From Heliobacterium chlorum (GTDB lineage Bacteria > Bacillota > Desulfitobacteriia > Heliobacteriales > Heliobacteriaceae): DNA of 64,000 bases. The stretch spans positions 1 through 64,000 of the forward strand of contig NZ_JACVHF010000009.1 of NCBI RefSeq assembly GCF_014502795.1, in the 5' to 3' direction. Below are positions 33,143 to 42,633 of the stretch, in pieces. A program made the position numbers and the translations under genes. Below the pieces are notes generated by a model. It did no database searches and was not told the DNA's origin. It saw only the letters and a list, made by a program, of their open reading frames with translations. Position 1 is the stretch's first letter, and each line of letters opens with the position of its first letter.

Positions 33143-33745
33143 TCAACCATAAAAAATGCGCAACAACCCTGGCGTGACATACGCGTCAATCAGCCCTGCC
33201 GCCGTTGCAAGCACCATCACACCGGCACCAGCGCCGGCATAGAGGAGCAAAGCTTGGCTTAAGGAGACGGGGCTGCGCTGACGCCCTTTCACCAACCATA
33301 AGGTGAAGGCCAGGGCCATGACACCGGCGAAGATCAGCGCCGGAAGGAAGACCAAGCTGGATGGAACCAGGGTGAGTAACACTACAAAAATACCATCCGT
33401 TGGCCGAGTTAGGATCAGAAAGCCCACGGCAAAACCGAGTACAAAGCCACGGAAAAAAAGCAATGCCGCGATGAAAGGCAGCCCCAACACGGTTAACCCC
33501 AAAAAAAGGATGAGACCGATCGCTTTCAGGTTTTGTGTCACCGCAAGTGAAAGGAGTGAGGAATAGTCGACACCATTCCTGGCGCTTTGAAAGGCGCTGA
33601 TCACACGGGTTTGCAACTGCTCGGCCTGTCCTGGCGGCAATATTTTTGAGGCTATGGCGCCTGAAGCAATACCGACTGCGATAATGGCGATGACGACAAT
33701 ATACAAGGCCCAGTGGCTATGTAAGTGCCGGCGTCCCGCCGACAT
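33143..33745 (-). CDS. spoIIM: Stage II sporulation protein M
   Basis: The protein has 200 residues and about five membrane spans: 'WALYIVVIAIIAVGIASGAI', then 'AIGLILFLGLTVLGLPFIAA', 'FRGFVLGFAVGFLI', 'LALIFAGVMALAFTL'-like and a last span near 'LYAGAGAGVMVLATAAGLI'. SpoIIM with SpoIID and SpoIIP thins septal peptidoglycan and drives engulfment. ATG 33745 has AAGGAGGATAC just upstream; the longer frame to 33772 is rejected. Here it is separated from xerD by the DprE-like operon and a small plus-strand gene. Confidence 0.93.
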   Translation of the reverse strand: MSAGRRHLHSHWALYIVVIAIIAVGIASGAIASKILPPGQAEQLQTRVISAFQSARNGVDYSSLLSLAVTQNLKAIGLILFLGLTVLGLPFIAALLFFRGFVLGFAVGFLILTRPTDGIFVVLLTLVPSSLVFLPALIFAGVMALAFTLWLVKGRQRSPVSLSQALLLYAGAGAGVMVLATAAGLIDAYVTPGLLRIFYG

Positions 33746-33999
33746 GTATCCTCCTTGCAGCATAAGCACCACGAAACAGCCTTCCTTCCCTTAGAACTGG
33801 ATACTTATGCATATGCAAAAGAAAAGGCTCCATTACAAAATTTGGTTGCTTTAGGCCGATTTCTGCCTATCGGCGGGAGCAAAAAAAGATAGTTTTCGCT
33901 TGCACTTTTACAACGACCGTGCTACCATTAAGTTACTCCCTATGGAACTGGAAGCACTTCCTACGCTTCCCCCCAAACAAACCTGTTTGGGGGATTTTT
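33746..33999. other. Intergenic region with hairpins; possible small RNA
   Basis: No gene seen. It contains a hairpin CCGAT...ATCGG near 33857-33873 and, ending the region, a plus-strand terminator. A weak plus-strand promoter (TTGCAC, 17 bp, TACCAT at about 33901-33929) would make a transcript of about 70 nt. Alternatively the region is only the spoIIM leader. Confidence 0.35.
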
Positions 34000-34001
34000 T
34001 T
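33969..34001 (+). terminator. Orphan plus-strand terminator
   Basis: CCCCCCAAACA, AACC, TGTTTGGGGG then ATTTTTTT. Its U-tract is on the plus strand, yet no plus-strand gene lies upstream within 900 bp. On the minus strand only purines follow the stem. Confidence 0.75.
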
Positions 34002-34218
34002 ATGCCGTTTGTTTTTTGTAGTTTATAAAACATTCATAGGCGACAGGGGACTCTTGAGCAAGAAGCTGGTAAAAAACTTTTGCTAATGAAGAATCAGACT
34101 CGTCAATGACATTCAGGTAGTTGTCGACGACGTAATCAGGAAGATAACCGTTCATTTTTGTCATGACTCCGAGGGAATAGACGGCCCGCTGTACATCTTC
34201 CAATCGAAACCACGCCAT
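34000..34218 (-). CDS. Small conserved-looking protein of unknown function (72 aa)
   Basis: The protein has 72 residues, 'MAWFRLEDVQRAVYSLGVMT' at the start and a helical acidic body with 'YVVDNYLNVIDESDSS'. ATG 34218 is chosen since GGAGG lies seven bases upstream; the frame to 34281 has no such site. Located between the PHP-protein gene and spoIIM. No family recognised; soluble, all-alpha by appearance. Confidence 0.65.
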   Translation of the reverse strand: MAWFRLEDVQRAVYSLGVMTKMNGYLPDYVVDNYLNVIDESDSSLAKVFYQLLAQESPVAYECFINYKKQTA

Positions 34219-34285
34219 TTTAGCGCCTCCTCTGTTTCTCTCGTCTGAATGGTTCGACGGAGGGGTGCCATTCCCTTCCATGATA

Positions 34286-34322
34286 TATAAATAACTTAAG
34301 CGACCTCGCTGGGAGGTCGCTT
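34286..34322 (-). terminator. Hairpin after the PHP-protein gene
   Basis: AAGCGACCTC / GAGGTCGCTT stem overlapping the stop codon and followed on the minus strand by AAGTTATTTAT. The weak U-tract makes it a modest terminator. Confidence 0.55.
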
Positions 34323-35529
34323 ATTTCATCTGAACCCTTCCGTAACGACCACCGCCGCCATCGGTCCACGTCAGTTCTCCGTGACGCTGTGCCAAAAGGG
34401 GCGCCGCTATTTTCGGCCCCACCAACCGTAAGATCTCCTCATCGTTTACCCGGTGAAGCAGGTTCATTTCCGTGCCGAAAGCCGCTAGGAGTTTTTGCCG
34501 TGCCTTCGGTCCAATCCCCGGGAGAAATTCCAGCGGAACCTGATGAACGTAAGGCGGCCGCTCAACAGTTTCTGAGGCAGTTGACCTGTTTCGTGCAGAC
34601 CGGTTGCCATGAAGAAACAACCATTCGATGCGATCAAGAACCCCTGGCGTAAGCACTTGAGCGCCGCAGTGTGAGCAGGGACCAAAATGGGGCGGCTCTT
34701 CCGTAGTGATGGTCTCACAACGAGGACAGGCACTACGGTGGTACTTGCCTAGCCGGGGATCAAGTCCATAGTTGGCGATGACATGACGTCCTTCTTGCCG
34801 GCGCAATGCTTTGACCCATTCAGAAAAGGTGGGGGAGTCGAGTTCCAGCGCATTGTATTCACGGGCGATTTTCGGCAATGAGTGAGCATCGGAGTTGGAT
34901 AGGTAGGTAAAGCCATTGAGTCCGGGAATGCGATCGGCCAGCGTCGTATCAGAAGAAAGGCCCAATTCCAACGCCCATATGTGCTCCAGTTCCCCTTCGG
35001 TAAAAGCTTCTGCCAAGTCGTCCACACCTTGACCCAAAAGCCCTTTATGAGGAGTAAAAGCGTGGGCCGGTACAAAGACCCCCTCCAGTTCAATAACCCG
35101 TTTCAATACAACAGAAGCACGGCAGCGACAGTGCTGAGAACTTAAGTTGGGATTGGTCACCCAATCGCATAAGCTCTGGGAGAAGGCTTTCAAGCTTTCT
35201 AACGTGGGGAGGTAGGCAAGAAAATGGGCTGGACCGCCTTTTTCCTCGGTTTCCACTTCCGCACCGGCGAGAAAGGTCATCTCCTTCTGGTAGCGAAAAC
35301 CGCCGCCGGAGAGTTCCTCCAGTTCTCCTCGCTCGATGAGCCGCTCCAAATCGGTGATCACGGGCAGACAAGCTGCATCGATGACTCCTAGCAGATCTAT
35401 TCCTTTATGATGCTTACCTTCCCAGAGTGCAGCTTCCAAGGTGAGGTTTTTGGCTGCTGTAATTTTAATGGGCCGCCCCGCGTCGGAGCGACCCAAGTGT
35501 ACATGAAAATCTCCAAAATATGTTCCCAT
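34321..35529 (-). CDS. PHP-domain protein, TIGR00375/EndoQ-like family
   Basis: The protein has 402 residues. The PHP metal motif is 'GDFHVHLGRS' at residue 6, with further ligands in 'LAGAEVETEEKGGPAHFLAY' and 'GVFVPAHAFTPHKG', and a late 'SNSDAHSLPKIARE'. Between the domains a zinc ribbon is visible ('ACPRCETI', 'FGPCSHCGAQ'), and a helix-hairpin-helix-like end follows ('FLPGIGPKARQKLL'). Related archaeal EndoQ cuts DNA at deaminated bases; a DNA-repair nuclease role is inferred. Its ATG overlaps the stop of the NUDIX gene (TAATG). Confidence 0.85.
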   Translation of the reverse strand: MGTYFGDFHVHLGRSDAGRPIKITAAKNLTLEAALWEGKHHKGIDLLGVIDAACLPVITDLERLIERGELEELSGGGFRYQKEMTFLAGAEVETEEKGGPAHFLAYLPTLESLKAFSQSLCDWVTNPNLSSQHCRCRASVVLKRVIELEGVFVPAHAFTPHKGLLGQGVDDLAEAFTEGELEHIWALELGLSSDTTLADRIPGLNGFTYLSNSDAHSLPKIAREYNALELDSPTFSEWVKALRRQEGRHVIANYGLDPRLGKYHRSACPRCETITTEEPPHFGPCSHCGAQVLTPGVLDRIEWLFLHGNRSARNRSTASETVERPPYVHQVPLEFLPGIGPKARQKLLAAFGTEMNLLHRVNDEEILRLVGPKIAAPLLAQRHGELTWTDGGGGRYGRVQMK

Positions 35530-36077
35530 TAATCCTCTTCCCGTTGCAATATGCGAGCGGCTTCCAACAAGCCGATTATTGACTTAGCATCGGTGATCTC
35601 ACCAGTCTCAATCATTTCCAAGGCCGCTTCCAAAGGAACGACCAGCGGTTCGACAAACTCGTCATCATCGGGCTTTGCGTCGGCAATGACCAGTTCACGG
35701 GCGATGTAGAGATGCATTTCTTCGTTACAAAAGCCAGGACTCGCGTAGAAGCTGAGCAGGTGCTGCCATTTTCTCGCGGCAAAACCAGTCTCTTCAGCGA
35801 GTTCTCGTTGAGCACAATCGAGAGGTTCTTCGTCGGGACTGAGTTTTCCCGCAGGGATTTCAATGGAAACCTTTTCGATAGAATAGCGCCACTGTCGTAC
35901 CAGAATCACCTCGTTGCGCGACGTTAGCGGGACGATGGCAGCAGCACCAGGATGCTCCACGATTTCTCGGTAAGAGGACGTACCGTCGGGCAGTGTGACC
36001 CGGTCTTTACGGACACTGATAAACTTACCTTGGTAAATCTGTTCACTTTCCAAGGTCTTTTCCTTTAGGTGTTCCAT
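35529..36077 (-). CDS. nudF: ADP-ribose pyrophosphatase (NUDIX)
   Basis: The protein has 182 residues. The NUDIX box is at about residues 76-98, starting 'GKLSPDEEPLDCAQREL' and ending 'AEETGF', with the G-x5-E-x7-REL-x-EE-x-G pattern complete. 'YREIVEHPGAAAIVPLT' and 'VILVRQWRYSIEKVSIEIPA' before it are typical of ADP-ribose pyrophosphatases, which make AMP and ribose-5-phosphate. AAAGGAG six bases before ATG. Operon with the HD-GYP, peptidase and PHP genes. Confidence 0.92.
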   Translation of the reverse strand: MEHLKEKTLESEQIYQGKFISVRKDRVTLPDGTSSYREIVEHPGAAAIVPLTSRNEVILVRQWRYSIEKVSIEIPAGKLSPDEEPLDCAQRELAEETGFAARKWQHLLSFYASPGFCNEEMHLYIARELVIADAKPDDDEFVEPLVVPLEAALEMIETGEITDAKSIIGLLEAARILQREED

Positions 36078-36113
36078 TCGTTCTCCTTTCGGGATCTCTT
36101 TTCGAAACCTTAC

Positions 36114-37244
36114 CTACGAAAGGGAAGGTTTCTTCGCGAACTGTCGAATAATCTCAATAACATAGCGGCTGTTTCGTTCCAGGTCATCTATCGTGATGAA
36201 TTCTTCTTTGGTATGGACTTTTTCCATGGCTATTGCCAGATTCGCCGTAGGTAGACCGGCACCGTTATAGATATTCGCGTCAGATCCTCCTCCTATGGGC
36301 ACCAGTTGCGGTGTAAAGCCAAGATTTTGGGCTGCTTTTACCGCTAGAGCGACGACAGGGTCTTTTTCCGTCAAGATAAAGCCGGGGTATACCTGGTTCA
36401 CCGTGACTTCGGCCCCTCCTCCCAAGTCCTTCGCTGCCTGTTGGAAGCACTCCACCATATGTCTCGTCTGTTCTTCCAACTTCTCTTCCCGCAAACTACG
36501 GGCCTCACCGGTGATGACGACCCGCTCTGGAACAATATTTGTCGCTGAACCGCCGTTGATCGTTCCGATATTCGCGGTCGTCTCCTTGTCGATGCGGCCT
36601 AAGCGCATCCGGTGAACAGCACGAGAAGCAATTTTTATGGCGCTGACACCTTCTTCCGGACAGATACCAGCATGGGCAGTCCGCCCATATAGTACGGCTT
36701 CGACATGGTTTTGGAAAGGTGCGCTGGTGATGATCGTGCCTGGTTCTCCGGAGGCATCGAGCACATAGCCCATTTTGGACTGAAGACGCCCGATATCAAA
36801 GACTTTAGCCCCTTTAAGGCCTCCTTCTTCCTGTACGGAAAAAATCACTTCGATGGTCGGCCGTTTCTCTCCCGTAGCGAGCAATACCCGCAATGCTTCC
36901 AAAATAGCTACAATGCCGGCTTTGTCATCAGCTCCTAAGATGGACGTTCCGTCAGAATAGATGGCTCCATTACGGACGACGGGCGTTACCTTATCACAAG
37001 GGACGACTGTATCCATGTGGGCGCTGAAAAATACCGCTCCATCGGAACCATTCCCCTCAAGGCGGCCATAGAGGTTGCCGGCATTACCGGGGATTTTCGT
37101 ACCGGCGTCGTCTTCTTCGACTTGAAAGCCCATCTGTGTCAGTGTCGCTGTCAACCGATCAGCGATCTGACGTTCGCCACCACCGGGCGAAGAGATCGTA
37201 CATAATTCGATGAATTCTTCAATGATTCTTTGTCGATCGATCAA
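36114..37244 (-). CDS. M20-family zinc peptidase (PepT-like tripeptidase)
   Basis: The protein has 376 residues. Metal-site motifs: 'FFSAHMDTVVP' near residue 72, 'ILGADDKAGIVAILEAL' near 98 (bridging Asp), and 'IFSVQEEGGLKGAKV' near 130 (catalytic Glu). 'GGGSDANIYN' near 317 and the dimerisation insert fit the PepT-like subgroup (TIGR01883). It removes N-terminal residues from peptides in the cytosol. TTG start in a TTGA overlap with the HD-GYP stop. Confidence 0.9.
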   Translation of the reverse strand: MIDRQRIIEEFIELCTISSPGGGERQIADRLTATLTQMGFQVEEDDAGTKIPGNAGNLYGRLEGNGSDGAVFFSAHMDTVVPCDKVTPVVRNGAIYSDGTSILGADDKAGIVAILEALRVLLATGEKRPTIEVIFSVQEEGGLKGAKVFDIGRLQSKMGYVLDASGEPGTIITSAPFQNHVEAVLYGRTAHAGICPEEGVSAIKIASRAVHRMRLGRIDKETTANIGTINGGSATNIVPERVVITGEARSLREEKLEEQTRHMVECFQQAAKDLGGGAEVTVNQVYPGFILTEKDPVVALAVKAAQNLGFTPQLVPIGGGSDANIYNGAGLPTANLAIAMEKVHTKEEFITIDDLERNSRYVIEIIRQFAKKPSLS

Positions 37245-38854
37245 GCTCCCGCATCCTCCCTTTTTTCGGTTAGGGTCTGTATGCTCATCTCGTCAAGCAG
37301 TCCTTCTTCATACAACTGGACAAAGATTTTTACGATTTGCGGATCAAACTGTACACCGCTACAACGGATGATTTCGGCGATAGCCACTTCTTTGGGCAAC
37401 GCTTTTCGGTACACCCGGTTCGCTGTCATCGCTTCAAAACAGTCGGCCACAGCGATGATCCGCGCGCCTAAAGGAATTTCCTCCCCTTTCAGCCCTTCGG
37501 GGTAACCCTTTCCGTTATACCACTCGTGGTGGGCACCGACAACCGGAGCCAACTCACGGAAATGGGCTACTTGAGAAATAATTTGCTCACCGATGGTCAC
37601 ATGCATTTTGATTTCTGCGTATTCTTCTTCTGTCAGCGCACCCGGTTTCTGCAAGATGTTGCTGTTGATGCCAATCTTTCCGATATCATGTAAAATCGCT
37701 GCTGTGGCGATTTGCTGTGCTCTCTCCGCTGAGATCTCTAAACGCTCAAGCATTCGCGTTACGTAGCGGTGAACATACTCCGAATGGCCTCGTGTATAAG
37801 AGTCTTTCGCGTCGATGGCCGCAACAAAAGCCTGCACGATAGCCAAGTGAAGATCTTGTTGTCGCTTGTATAAAGTGGCGTTTTCGATAGCGTTACCGAC
37901 CTGGTTGGCCAAGATGTCCATCAACTGAACTTCGTCGTCAGAGAATGCGTGCGGTTCATCGGCGAATACGGTCAATACACCCAGGGTGCGGCTTCGACTG
38001 ATCAGGGGGACCGAAAGGGCACAGCAAAATCCTTCTTTGATTAAGAGATCGCCGCAGGATTCATCAAGTTCTGATTTCACTATGTATACGATGGGATTTC
38101 TTGTGTCGACCGCTTTTCCCATGAAGCACTTTTCCATAGGGAGCAGTTGTCCCCGCAGTGAGGGGAAACCGAGTTCGGCCACAGGCCGGAGCAATCCGGT
38201 CTCCTCTTCGAAAATGTGAACAGTACAAGCCTTCACCTTCATGACAGAGGCTGATAACTCTACGATCGATGATAAGACCTGGGGGAGTTCGAGGCTTGAG
38301 TTCACCGTGTGTAAGACTTCCGTTAAGGCCGATAATTCGCCGGCTTTACGTTCCAATTCTTTCCCCGTCTTTTTCACAGTATCCGACAGATACCCCGCCG
38401 CCGCTGAGGTCACTAGCAGTGTAACTCCTCGTAAAGCTAAATCGCCCCAATAAAAACCTTCCGGCAGGGGTATGTTGATTATCAGATACAAAATTAACGA
38501 TAGGAACGCCCAAAACAGACCTCTTTGCAGGCCAAAATGAGTGCTGTACAGGACATTGATAAGTATGTAACCGAGATAAAATTCGCTATGAACGCCTCCT
38601 GTCAAGGAGACGATTTCAGCTAGAAAACACAAATCAAGGACGAAAGCACACAGATAGATCTGTTTCACTAGGTGTCTTTTTGCAAAAAGCAGTAACGTTA
38701 AGCATGCACTATAGAGGATCAAAAAAGTAATTCCACCGGTTAAGGATTGGGGGATGACGACGTCTGGTTGAAAACAACTCCAAATCACCATAGCAATAAC
38801 TGCAATGGTTCGAAATAACGCGAAAACTTGGTATCCTGGATTGAAGAAGTTCAT
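37241..38854 (-). CDS. Membrane HD-GYP phosphodiesterase with GAF domain
   Basis: The protein has 537 residues: about five or six N-terminal membrane spans (residues 5-180, 'FALFRTIAVIAMVIWSCF' onward), a short coiled coil, a GAF domain (about 200-330; 'EKCFMGKAVDTRNPIVYIVK', 'ALSVPLISRSRTLGVLTVF'), and an HD-GYP domain with 'ILHDIGKIGI' near 405 and 'HHEWYNGKGYP' near 460. HD-GYP enzymes break down cyclic di-GMP. The GAF domain or the membrane part is probably the sensor. ATG 38854 has AGGAGG eight bases upstream; the frame to 38926 is rejected. Confidence 0.92.
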   Translation of the reverse strand: MNFFNPGYQVFALFRTIAVIAMVIWSCFQPDVVIPQSLTGGITFLILYSACLTLLLFAKRHLVKQIYLCAFVLDLCFLAEIVSLTGGVHSEFYLGYILINVLYSTHFGLQRGLFWAFLSLILYLIINIPLPEGFYWGDLALRGVTLLVTSAAAGYLSDTVKKTGKELERKAGELSALTEVLHTVNSSLELPQVLSSIVELSASVMKVKACTVHIFEEETGLLRPVAELGFPSLRGQLLPMEKCFMGKAVDTRNPIVYIVKSELDESCGDLLIKEGFCCALSVPLISRSRTLGVLTVFADEPHAFSDDEVQLMDILANQVGNAIENATLYKRQQDLHLAIVQAFVAAIDAKDSYTRGHSEYVHRYVTRMLERLEISAERAQQIATAAILHDIGKIGINSNILQKPGALTEEEYAEIKMHVTIGEQIISQVAHFRELAPVVGAHHEWYNGKGYPEGLKGEEIPLGARIIAVADCFEAMTANRVYRKALPKEVAIAEIIRCSGVQFDPQIVKIFVQLYEEGLLDEMSIQTLTEKREDAGA

Positions 38855-38986
38855 ATATTTTTCCTCCTGCCTCTTACGGTCACCACGTGGTGTGGATTTT
38901 AACCGCGGCAGCGCTCGTTCTAACAATGACCTTCGCCGTTAGAGACGATTTTTCCTTTTAGGGACCATCAGATTATCTTTTCGCCA

Positions 38987-39547
38987 TTATCGTCTGTTCT
39001 GGATCGTAGCGAGTTTTTGTCCGATCTTGCTTTGATTTTCCTTGATCTTTTGGAAGTTCTCCATGGCTTCCGCATACCCGTCGTCGCTCTTCTGGGCGAA
39101 CGCCGATGAGAAATCGCGAATGGAAAACTCCAATCGGTCCAATTGCACTTCCACCATTCGTCGCAGTTCCTTATCCTCTTTCGGATCATGCTCATTGCTC
39201 ATTTGTTCTTTCAGCAATTGGACTTGCGGTAAAATCACGTCAGAAAACCATTGGGACGTTTCTAAATGTCCATAGCGATTGACATCTTTCTCCACACGGT
39301 CATTGATTTGATCAACAATTTGCTGCATAAACCAATATCCGTCTTGAATACGGAGGTTCGGATCGGCACTAACCGATTCCTTGCTGTCATCTTTCGGATC
39401 AGCAGGGCCCTCTTGGCTTGAGGACGTTGATACTTCGGAGGTCGTCGTCACCGGTTCTTGTGGAATAGAGGCTGATTTAGACGTGACAGCGCAACCGGCG
39501 AGGACGATGGCTACCGTACAGATTGCCCCGATAAGTCCTTTGTTCAA
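38987..39547 (-). CDS. Putative lipoprotein, helical
   Basis: The protein has 186 residues. The signal peptide ends in a lipobox ('VAIVLAGC'), followed by a Ser/Thr/Glu-rich linker of about 45 residues and a long helical body ('WFMQQIVDQINDRVEKDVNR', 'QVQLLKEQMSNEHDPKEDKE') that probably forms a bundle. TTG start with GGGAGTG about ten bases upstream. Between the HD-GYP gene and the chemoreceptor, same strand. No family recognised. Confidence 0.75.
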   Translation of the reverse strand: MNKGLIGAICTVAIVLAGCAVTSKSASIPQEPVTTTSEVSTSSSQEGPADPKDDSKESVSADPNLRIQDGYWFMQQIVDQINDRVEKDVNRYGHLETSQWFSDVILPQVQLLKEQMSNEHDPKEDKELRRMVEVQLDRLEFSIRDFSSAFAQKSDDGYAEAMENFQKIKENQSKIGQKLATIQNRR

Positions 39548-39599
39548 TGGGTTTCACTCCCACCAGTGTCAATTATTAAACTAGTTCTTATTATAGCAG

Positions 39600-39632
39600 G
39601 AAAAAAACAAACCGGGAGTCTAAACTCCCGGT
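39600..39632 (-). terminator. Intrinsic terminator after the chemoreceptor gene
   Basis: ACCGGGAGT, TTAG, ACTCCCGGT and TTGTTTTTTT on the minus strand. Confidence 0.9.
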
Positions 39633-39648
39633 GATACGCAGGACCTGA

Positions 39649-41340
39649 TTAAAGGATCTTAAAGACGTCTACGGTTTTCTTCAACTCTGTCACCATAGCG
39701 TTAGACTCTTCGGCGCTATGAGCGATAGTATCCATTGAAGCTGACGTTTGCTCTGTCGAGGCAGCTACTTCCTGGGCGTTCGCAGCCGTATTTTCCATGA
39801 TCCGAGCGATTTCTTGAATCAGTTCGAGGATTTTACCAGAAGTATGGACCTCTTCTTCGGTCACCCGTCCGATTTCTTCGATATCCCGAACTGTCTTGTT
39901 GACGGCGGAAAGAATTTTCTCCAAGACGTCTCCTGCTTTGTTGACAACCACTACGCCCTGTTCAACCTCTGAGCGGCTATGCTGCATGGCCAAGACGGCG
40001 GCGGCTGTGCTTTCGGCGATTTTCCGGACTAATGCGGCTACCTCGGTGGCGCCTTGGTTCGATTGCTCCGCTAATTTTCGAACCTCTTCAGCAACAACTG
40101 CAAATCCCCGGCCAGCTTCACCGGCACGTGCCGCTTCAATGGCCGCGTTGAGGGCGAGTAAGTTGGTCTGGTTGGCTAAGCTGGTGATCGTGTCTGTGAT
40201 TAAACCGATCTGTTGGGAGTATTCACTTAGCGTAGAGATATGGTCCTCTGTTTCGGCCGCTTTTTCTTTGATTTTTTCCATCCGTACGACCGTTTCTGCG
40301 ATGGTTCTTTTGCCTTCTCCAGCCGCTTGCTCTGTCACCTTCGAATTGTCGGCTGCTGACAGGGCCTGCTCTTTAGCCTTTTGAATTAGATTTGAAAAAT
40401 CGTGGAGTACTTTCGTGGCTTCCATGATGGATTCGTTCCCGATAGAAGCGTCCCTGGCGACATGCTGGATATTGCTGGCGACTTCCGATGCAGCTATGGA
40501 TACCTGATCACTAGTGGCTGCCACTTGTTGTGACGAGTGAACTAACTCGTCGGCAGCCCGGCGAACCGTACCGACTAGGTTCGACTGCTCTTCAATCATC
40601 TGGTTAAACCAGCGCGTCAATTCTCCAATTTCATCGGATTGGTTATGTTCGCTGACTCGGGTTGTCAAATCCCCTTGAGCCAATCCCTTGACTACGTTGA
40701 CAATGCCATCGAGGGGCGTGCTGACATATTTTCGAACCATCATGTATATAACCATAACCGTCAACAGGAGCACAACGAGTGTGACGGATAGGTTAATCAT
40801 GGCCACTTTCTCTTTCGACAATCCTTCCAGTTGAGCCGTTACACTGATCGCTCCCCGGAGTTCACCGACTTTGTAGCCTTCTTTTTCATGACCGAGAGGA
40901 TCCAACTGGCCCTTTGGCTCGCCATGACAGGGAAGACATGCTTGCTGGATGTAGAGGGGCTTTGCAAAACGCAATACACGGTAACCGTTGGAACCGAGCA
41001 CTTCGGAATAATGATCCAAGTTCATATCCTTTGAAATCCGTTCAATCATCTGCTTTTCCCAAGCATCAGGCGCGTCTTTCGGGTTGCGATACTTGTCTGA
41101 AGTATACTTGATGGTAAAAACAGGGTCTTCCGGGCGTTGTCCCGTTACGTGTTTAGCCAAAAAAGTCTGTACATCTGCCTGTTTTTCGGCTATCATTTTC
41201 GATTCTTGGATCCTGTTTTGTTCCGCAATGGTCACAAATAAGTCGGGCAACCAGGTAATCGCGACGGCCATGATTACCAACAGCGGAACGACTCCAAGAA
41301 TGAATTTAGGCGCCAGTTTTAGTCGATTGTAAAATCCCAT
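39649..41340 (-). CDS. Methyl-accepting chemotaxis protein with c-type haem (Tll0287/DUF3365-like) sensor
   Basis: The protein has 563 residues: TM1 (residues 10-32), extracytoplasmic sensor 35-183, TM2 ('[19 protein letters not shown]', about 184-205), HAMP ('[20 protein letters not shown]') and a signalling domain whose tip is '[20 protein letters not shown]' near 370. The sensor has one CxxCH motif, C135-H139 ('[13 protein letters not shown]'), as in haem-binding Tll0287-type domains, so redox, NO, CO or oxygen sensing is likely. No AAA near the tip to mark adaptation sites clearly. It follows a 460-bp gap downstream of spo0A. Confidence 0.9.
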   Translation of the reverse strand: MGFYNRLKLAPKFILGVVPLLVIMAVAITWLPDLFVTIAEQNRIQESKMIAEKQADVQTFLAKHVTGQRPEDPVFTIKYTSDKYRNPKDAPDAWEKQMIERISKDMNLDHYSEVLGSNGYRVLRFAKPLYIQQACLPCHGEPKGQLDPLGHEKEGYKVGELRGAISVTAQLEGLSKEKVAMINLSVTLVVLLLTVMVIYMMVRKYVSTPLDGIVNVVKGLAQGDLTTRVSEHNQSDEIGELTRWFNQMIEEQSNLVGTVRRAADELVHSSQQVAATSDQVSIAASEVASNIQHVARDASIGNESIMEATKVLHDFSNLIQKAKEQALSAADNSKVTEQAAGEGKRTIAETVVRMEKIKEKAAETEDHISTLSEYSQQIGLITDTITSLANQTNLLALNAAIEAARAGEAGRGFAVVAEEVRKLAEQSNQGATEVAALVRKIAESTAAAVLAMQHSRSEVEQGVVVVNKAGDVLEKILSAVNKTVRDIEEIGRVTEEEVHTSGKILELIQEIARIMENTAANAQEVAASTEQTSASMDTIAHSAEESNAMVTELKKTVDVFKIL

Positions 41341-41802
41341 AGGTCGACCTCCCTCACTGCTGCTTCCCTCTTGGCACCACCAAAGGTTTTATCGATAATT
41401 TGTACAGCTTTTATTCGCCATTCGTTTAAGGTTCTCCTTCCAAAGAAAATAAAAAATCTTAATACAAAGTAAGACTTCTTATCAATCATCTAATTTCATG
41501 CTTTATTTTCTTTGAATTCCAATGGAAGCAATAGGGATCGCGGAAGAATTTTATTTATATCCGTTTATCGCTGTCATGTTAGAGATTGTTCTATAAAAAG
41601 CAAATACACCCAACTGTAAAAGCAGGGTGTATTTTCATCTATATTAAAGTTTAAGTTTTAAAGGCCTTTGCTGTGGCCTTAACGTTTTTTAGAGCTAACA
41701 AGGATTACGGAGCATATAAAACCGAAGAATTAAACAGACACAGTAGAAATACAAAAAACAAATTACGGAAAAGTCCAAACAATCCTAATCTGTTCTTCGA
41801 AA
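41341..41802. other. Intergenic region between the chemoreceptor and spo0A
   Basis: This AT-rich stretch holds no gene. It contains the spo0A-side terminator (41594-41634). A minus-strand TAAA...ATCGATAA near 41390-41415 resembles a motility sigma-D promoter but its spacer is 13 rather than 15. The plus-strand hexamers are unremarkable. Confidence 0.6.
41594..41634 (-). terminator. Terminator downstream of spo0A
   Basis: AAATACACCC, loop, GGGTGTATTT, then GCTTTTTATAG on the minus strand, 170 bp past the spo0A stop. Confidence 0.7.
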
Positions 41803-42594
41803 TTAGCCCACTTTCTGACCCAATCGAAGCTTATCAGCGACCATCGCGATGAACTCGCTGTTAGTGGGTTTTCCCCGCTCTAAGTTGATCGTATAACCGA
41901 AGAACTTGGACATCATCTCGACATTTCCGCGATCCCAGGCTAACTCTATGGCATGGCGAATCGCCCGCTCCACCCGAGAGGGAGTTGTCATATACTTTGT
42001 TGCAATCATGGGGTATAACTCTTTTGTTACAGCGCCGAGCAGGCTGACTTCACTGATCACCATGAGAATGGCGTCACGCAAATACTGATAGCCTTTAATA
42101 TGTGCTGGAACGCCCATTTGATGGATGATATTGGTTACCTCCACATCCATGTTTCGAGGACGCGAAGGAGGTGCAATCACAGGAGGCGGAGTGACGACGG
42201 GGGTATTGTTGCTGCTTCCGGTGACGAGCTGGCGAATGCGGTTCCCTAGGATCTCCAAATCAAAGGGTTTAAGAATGTAATAATCAGCCCCCAATTGAAC
42301 GGCCCGCTGGGTCATCGACTCCTGACCAAAAGCGGTTAAGATGATGGTCCGCGGGCGATGTTGGAGGTTCAGTCCGATCATACACTCCAAAACGCCGATG
42401 CCATCCAAATGGGGCATGATAATATCGAGAATAATCAGATCGGGCTCTTCCTGTTGGATCAGTTTAATCGCATCTTGTCCGTTATTCGCTACTCCGACTA
42501 ATTCCATGTCTTCTTGTTGACTTATGTAGTCTCGAAGAATATCACAGAATTCTTTGTTATCATCAGCAACAATCACTCGAATGTTATTTAACAT
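41803..42594 (-). CDS. spo0A: Sporulation master regulator Spo0A
   Basis: The protein has 263 residues. Receiver domain: acidic pocket D11-D12, phospho-acceptor D57 ('[15 protein letters not shown]'), Lys in '[15 protein letters not shown]'. A Pro-rich hinge ('[12 protein letters not shown]') leads to the C-terminal DNA-binding domain: '[19 protein letters not shown]', the recognition helix '[20 protein letters not shown]' and '[20 protein letters not shown]'. Phosphorylated Spo0A starts sporulation. It follows spoIVB, the classical order, and has a sigma-H-like promoter with an 0A box. Confidence 0.98.
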   Translation of the reverse strand: MLNNIRVIVADDNKEFCDILRDYISQQEDMELVGVANNGQDAIKLIQQEEPDLIILDIIMPHLDGIGVLECMIGLNLQHRPRTIILTAFGQESMTQRAVQLGADYYILKPFDLEILGNRIRQLVTGSSNNTPVVTPPPVIAPPSRPRNMDVEVTNIIHQMGVPAHIKGYQYLRDAILMVISEVSLLGAVTKELYPMIATKYMTTPSRVERAIRHAIELAWDRGNVEMMSKFFGYTINLERGKPTNSEFIAMVADKLRLGQKVG

Positions 42595-42633
42595 TTTCTG
42601 TTCCGCCTCCCAGCATTTTCACTGCACATAGCT

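Noticed and set aside
33850-33990. Cyclic-di-GMP or other known riboswitch near spoIIM
   Set aside because: None of the conserved core sequences could be found on either strand.
41385-41420. Sigma-D (motility) promoter for the chemoreceptor
   Set aside because: TAAA and ATCGATAA are present but separated by 13 instead of 15 bp, and the GC of the -10 is missing.
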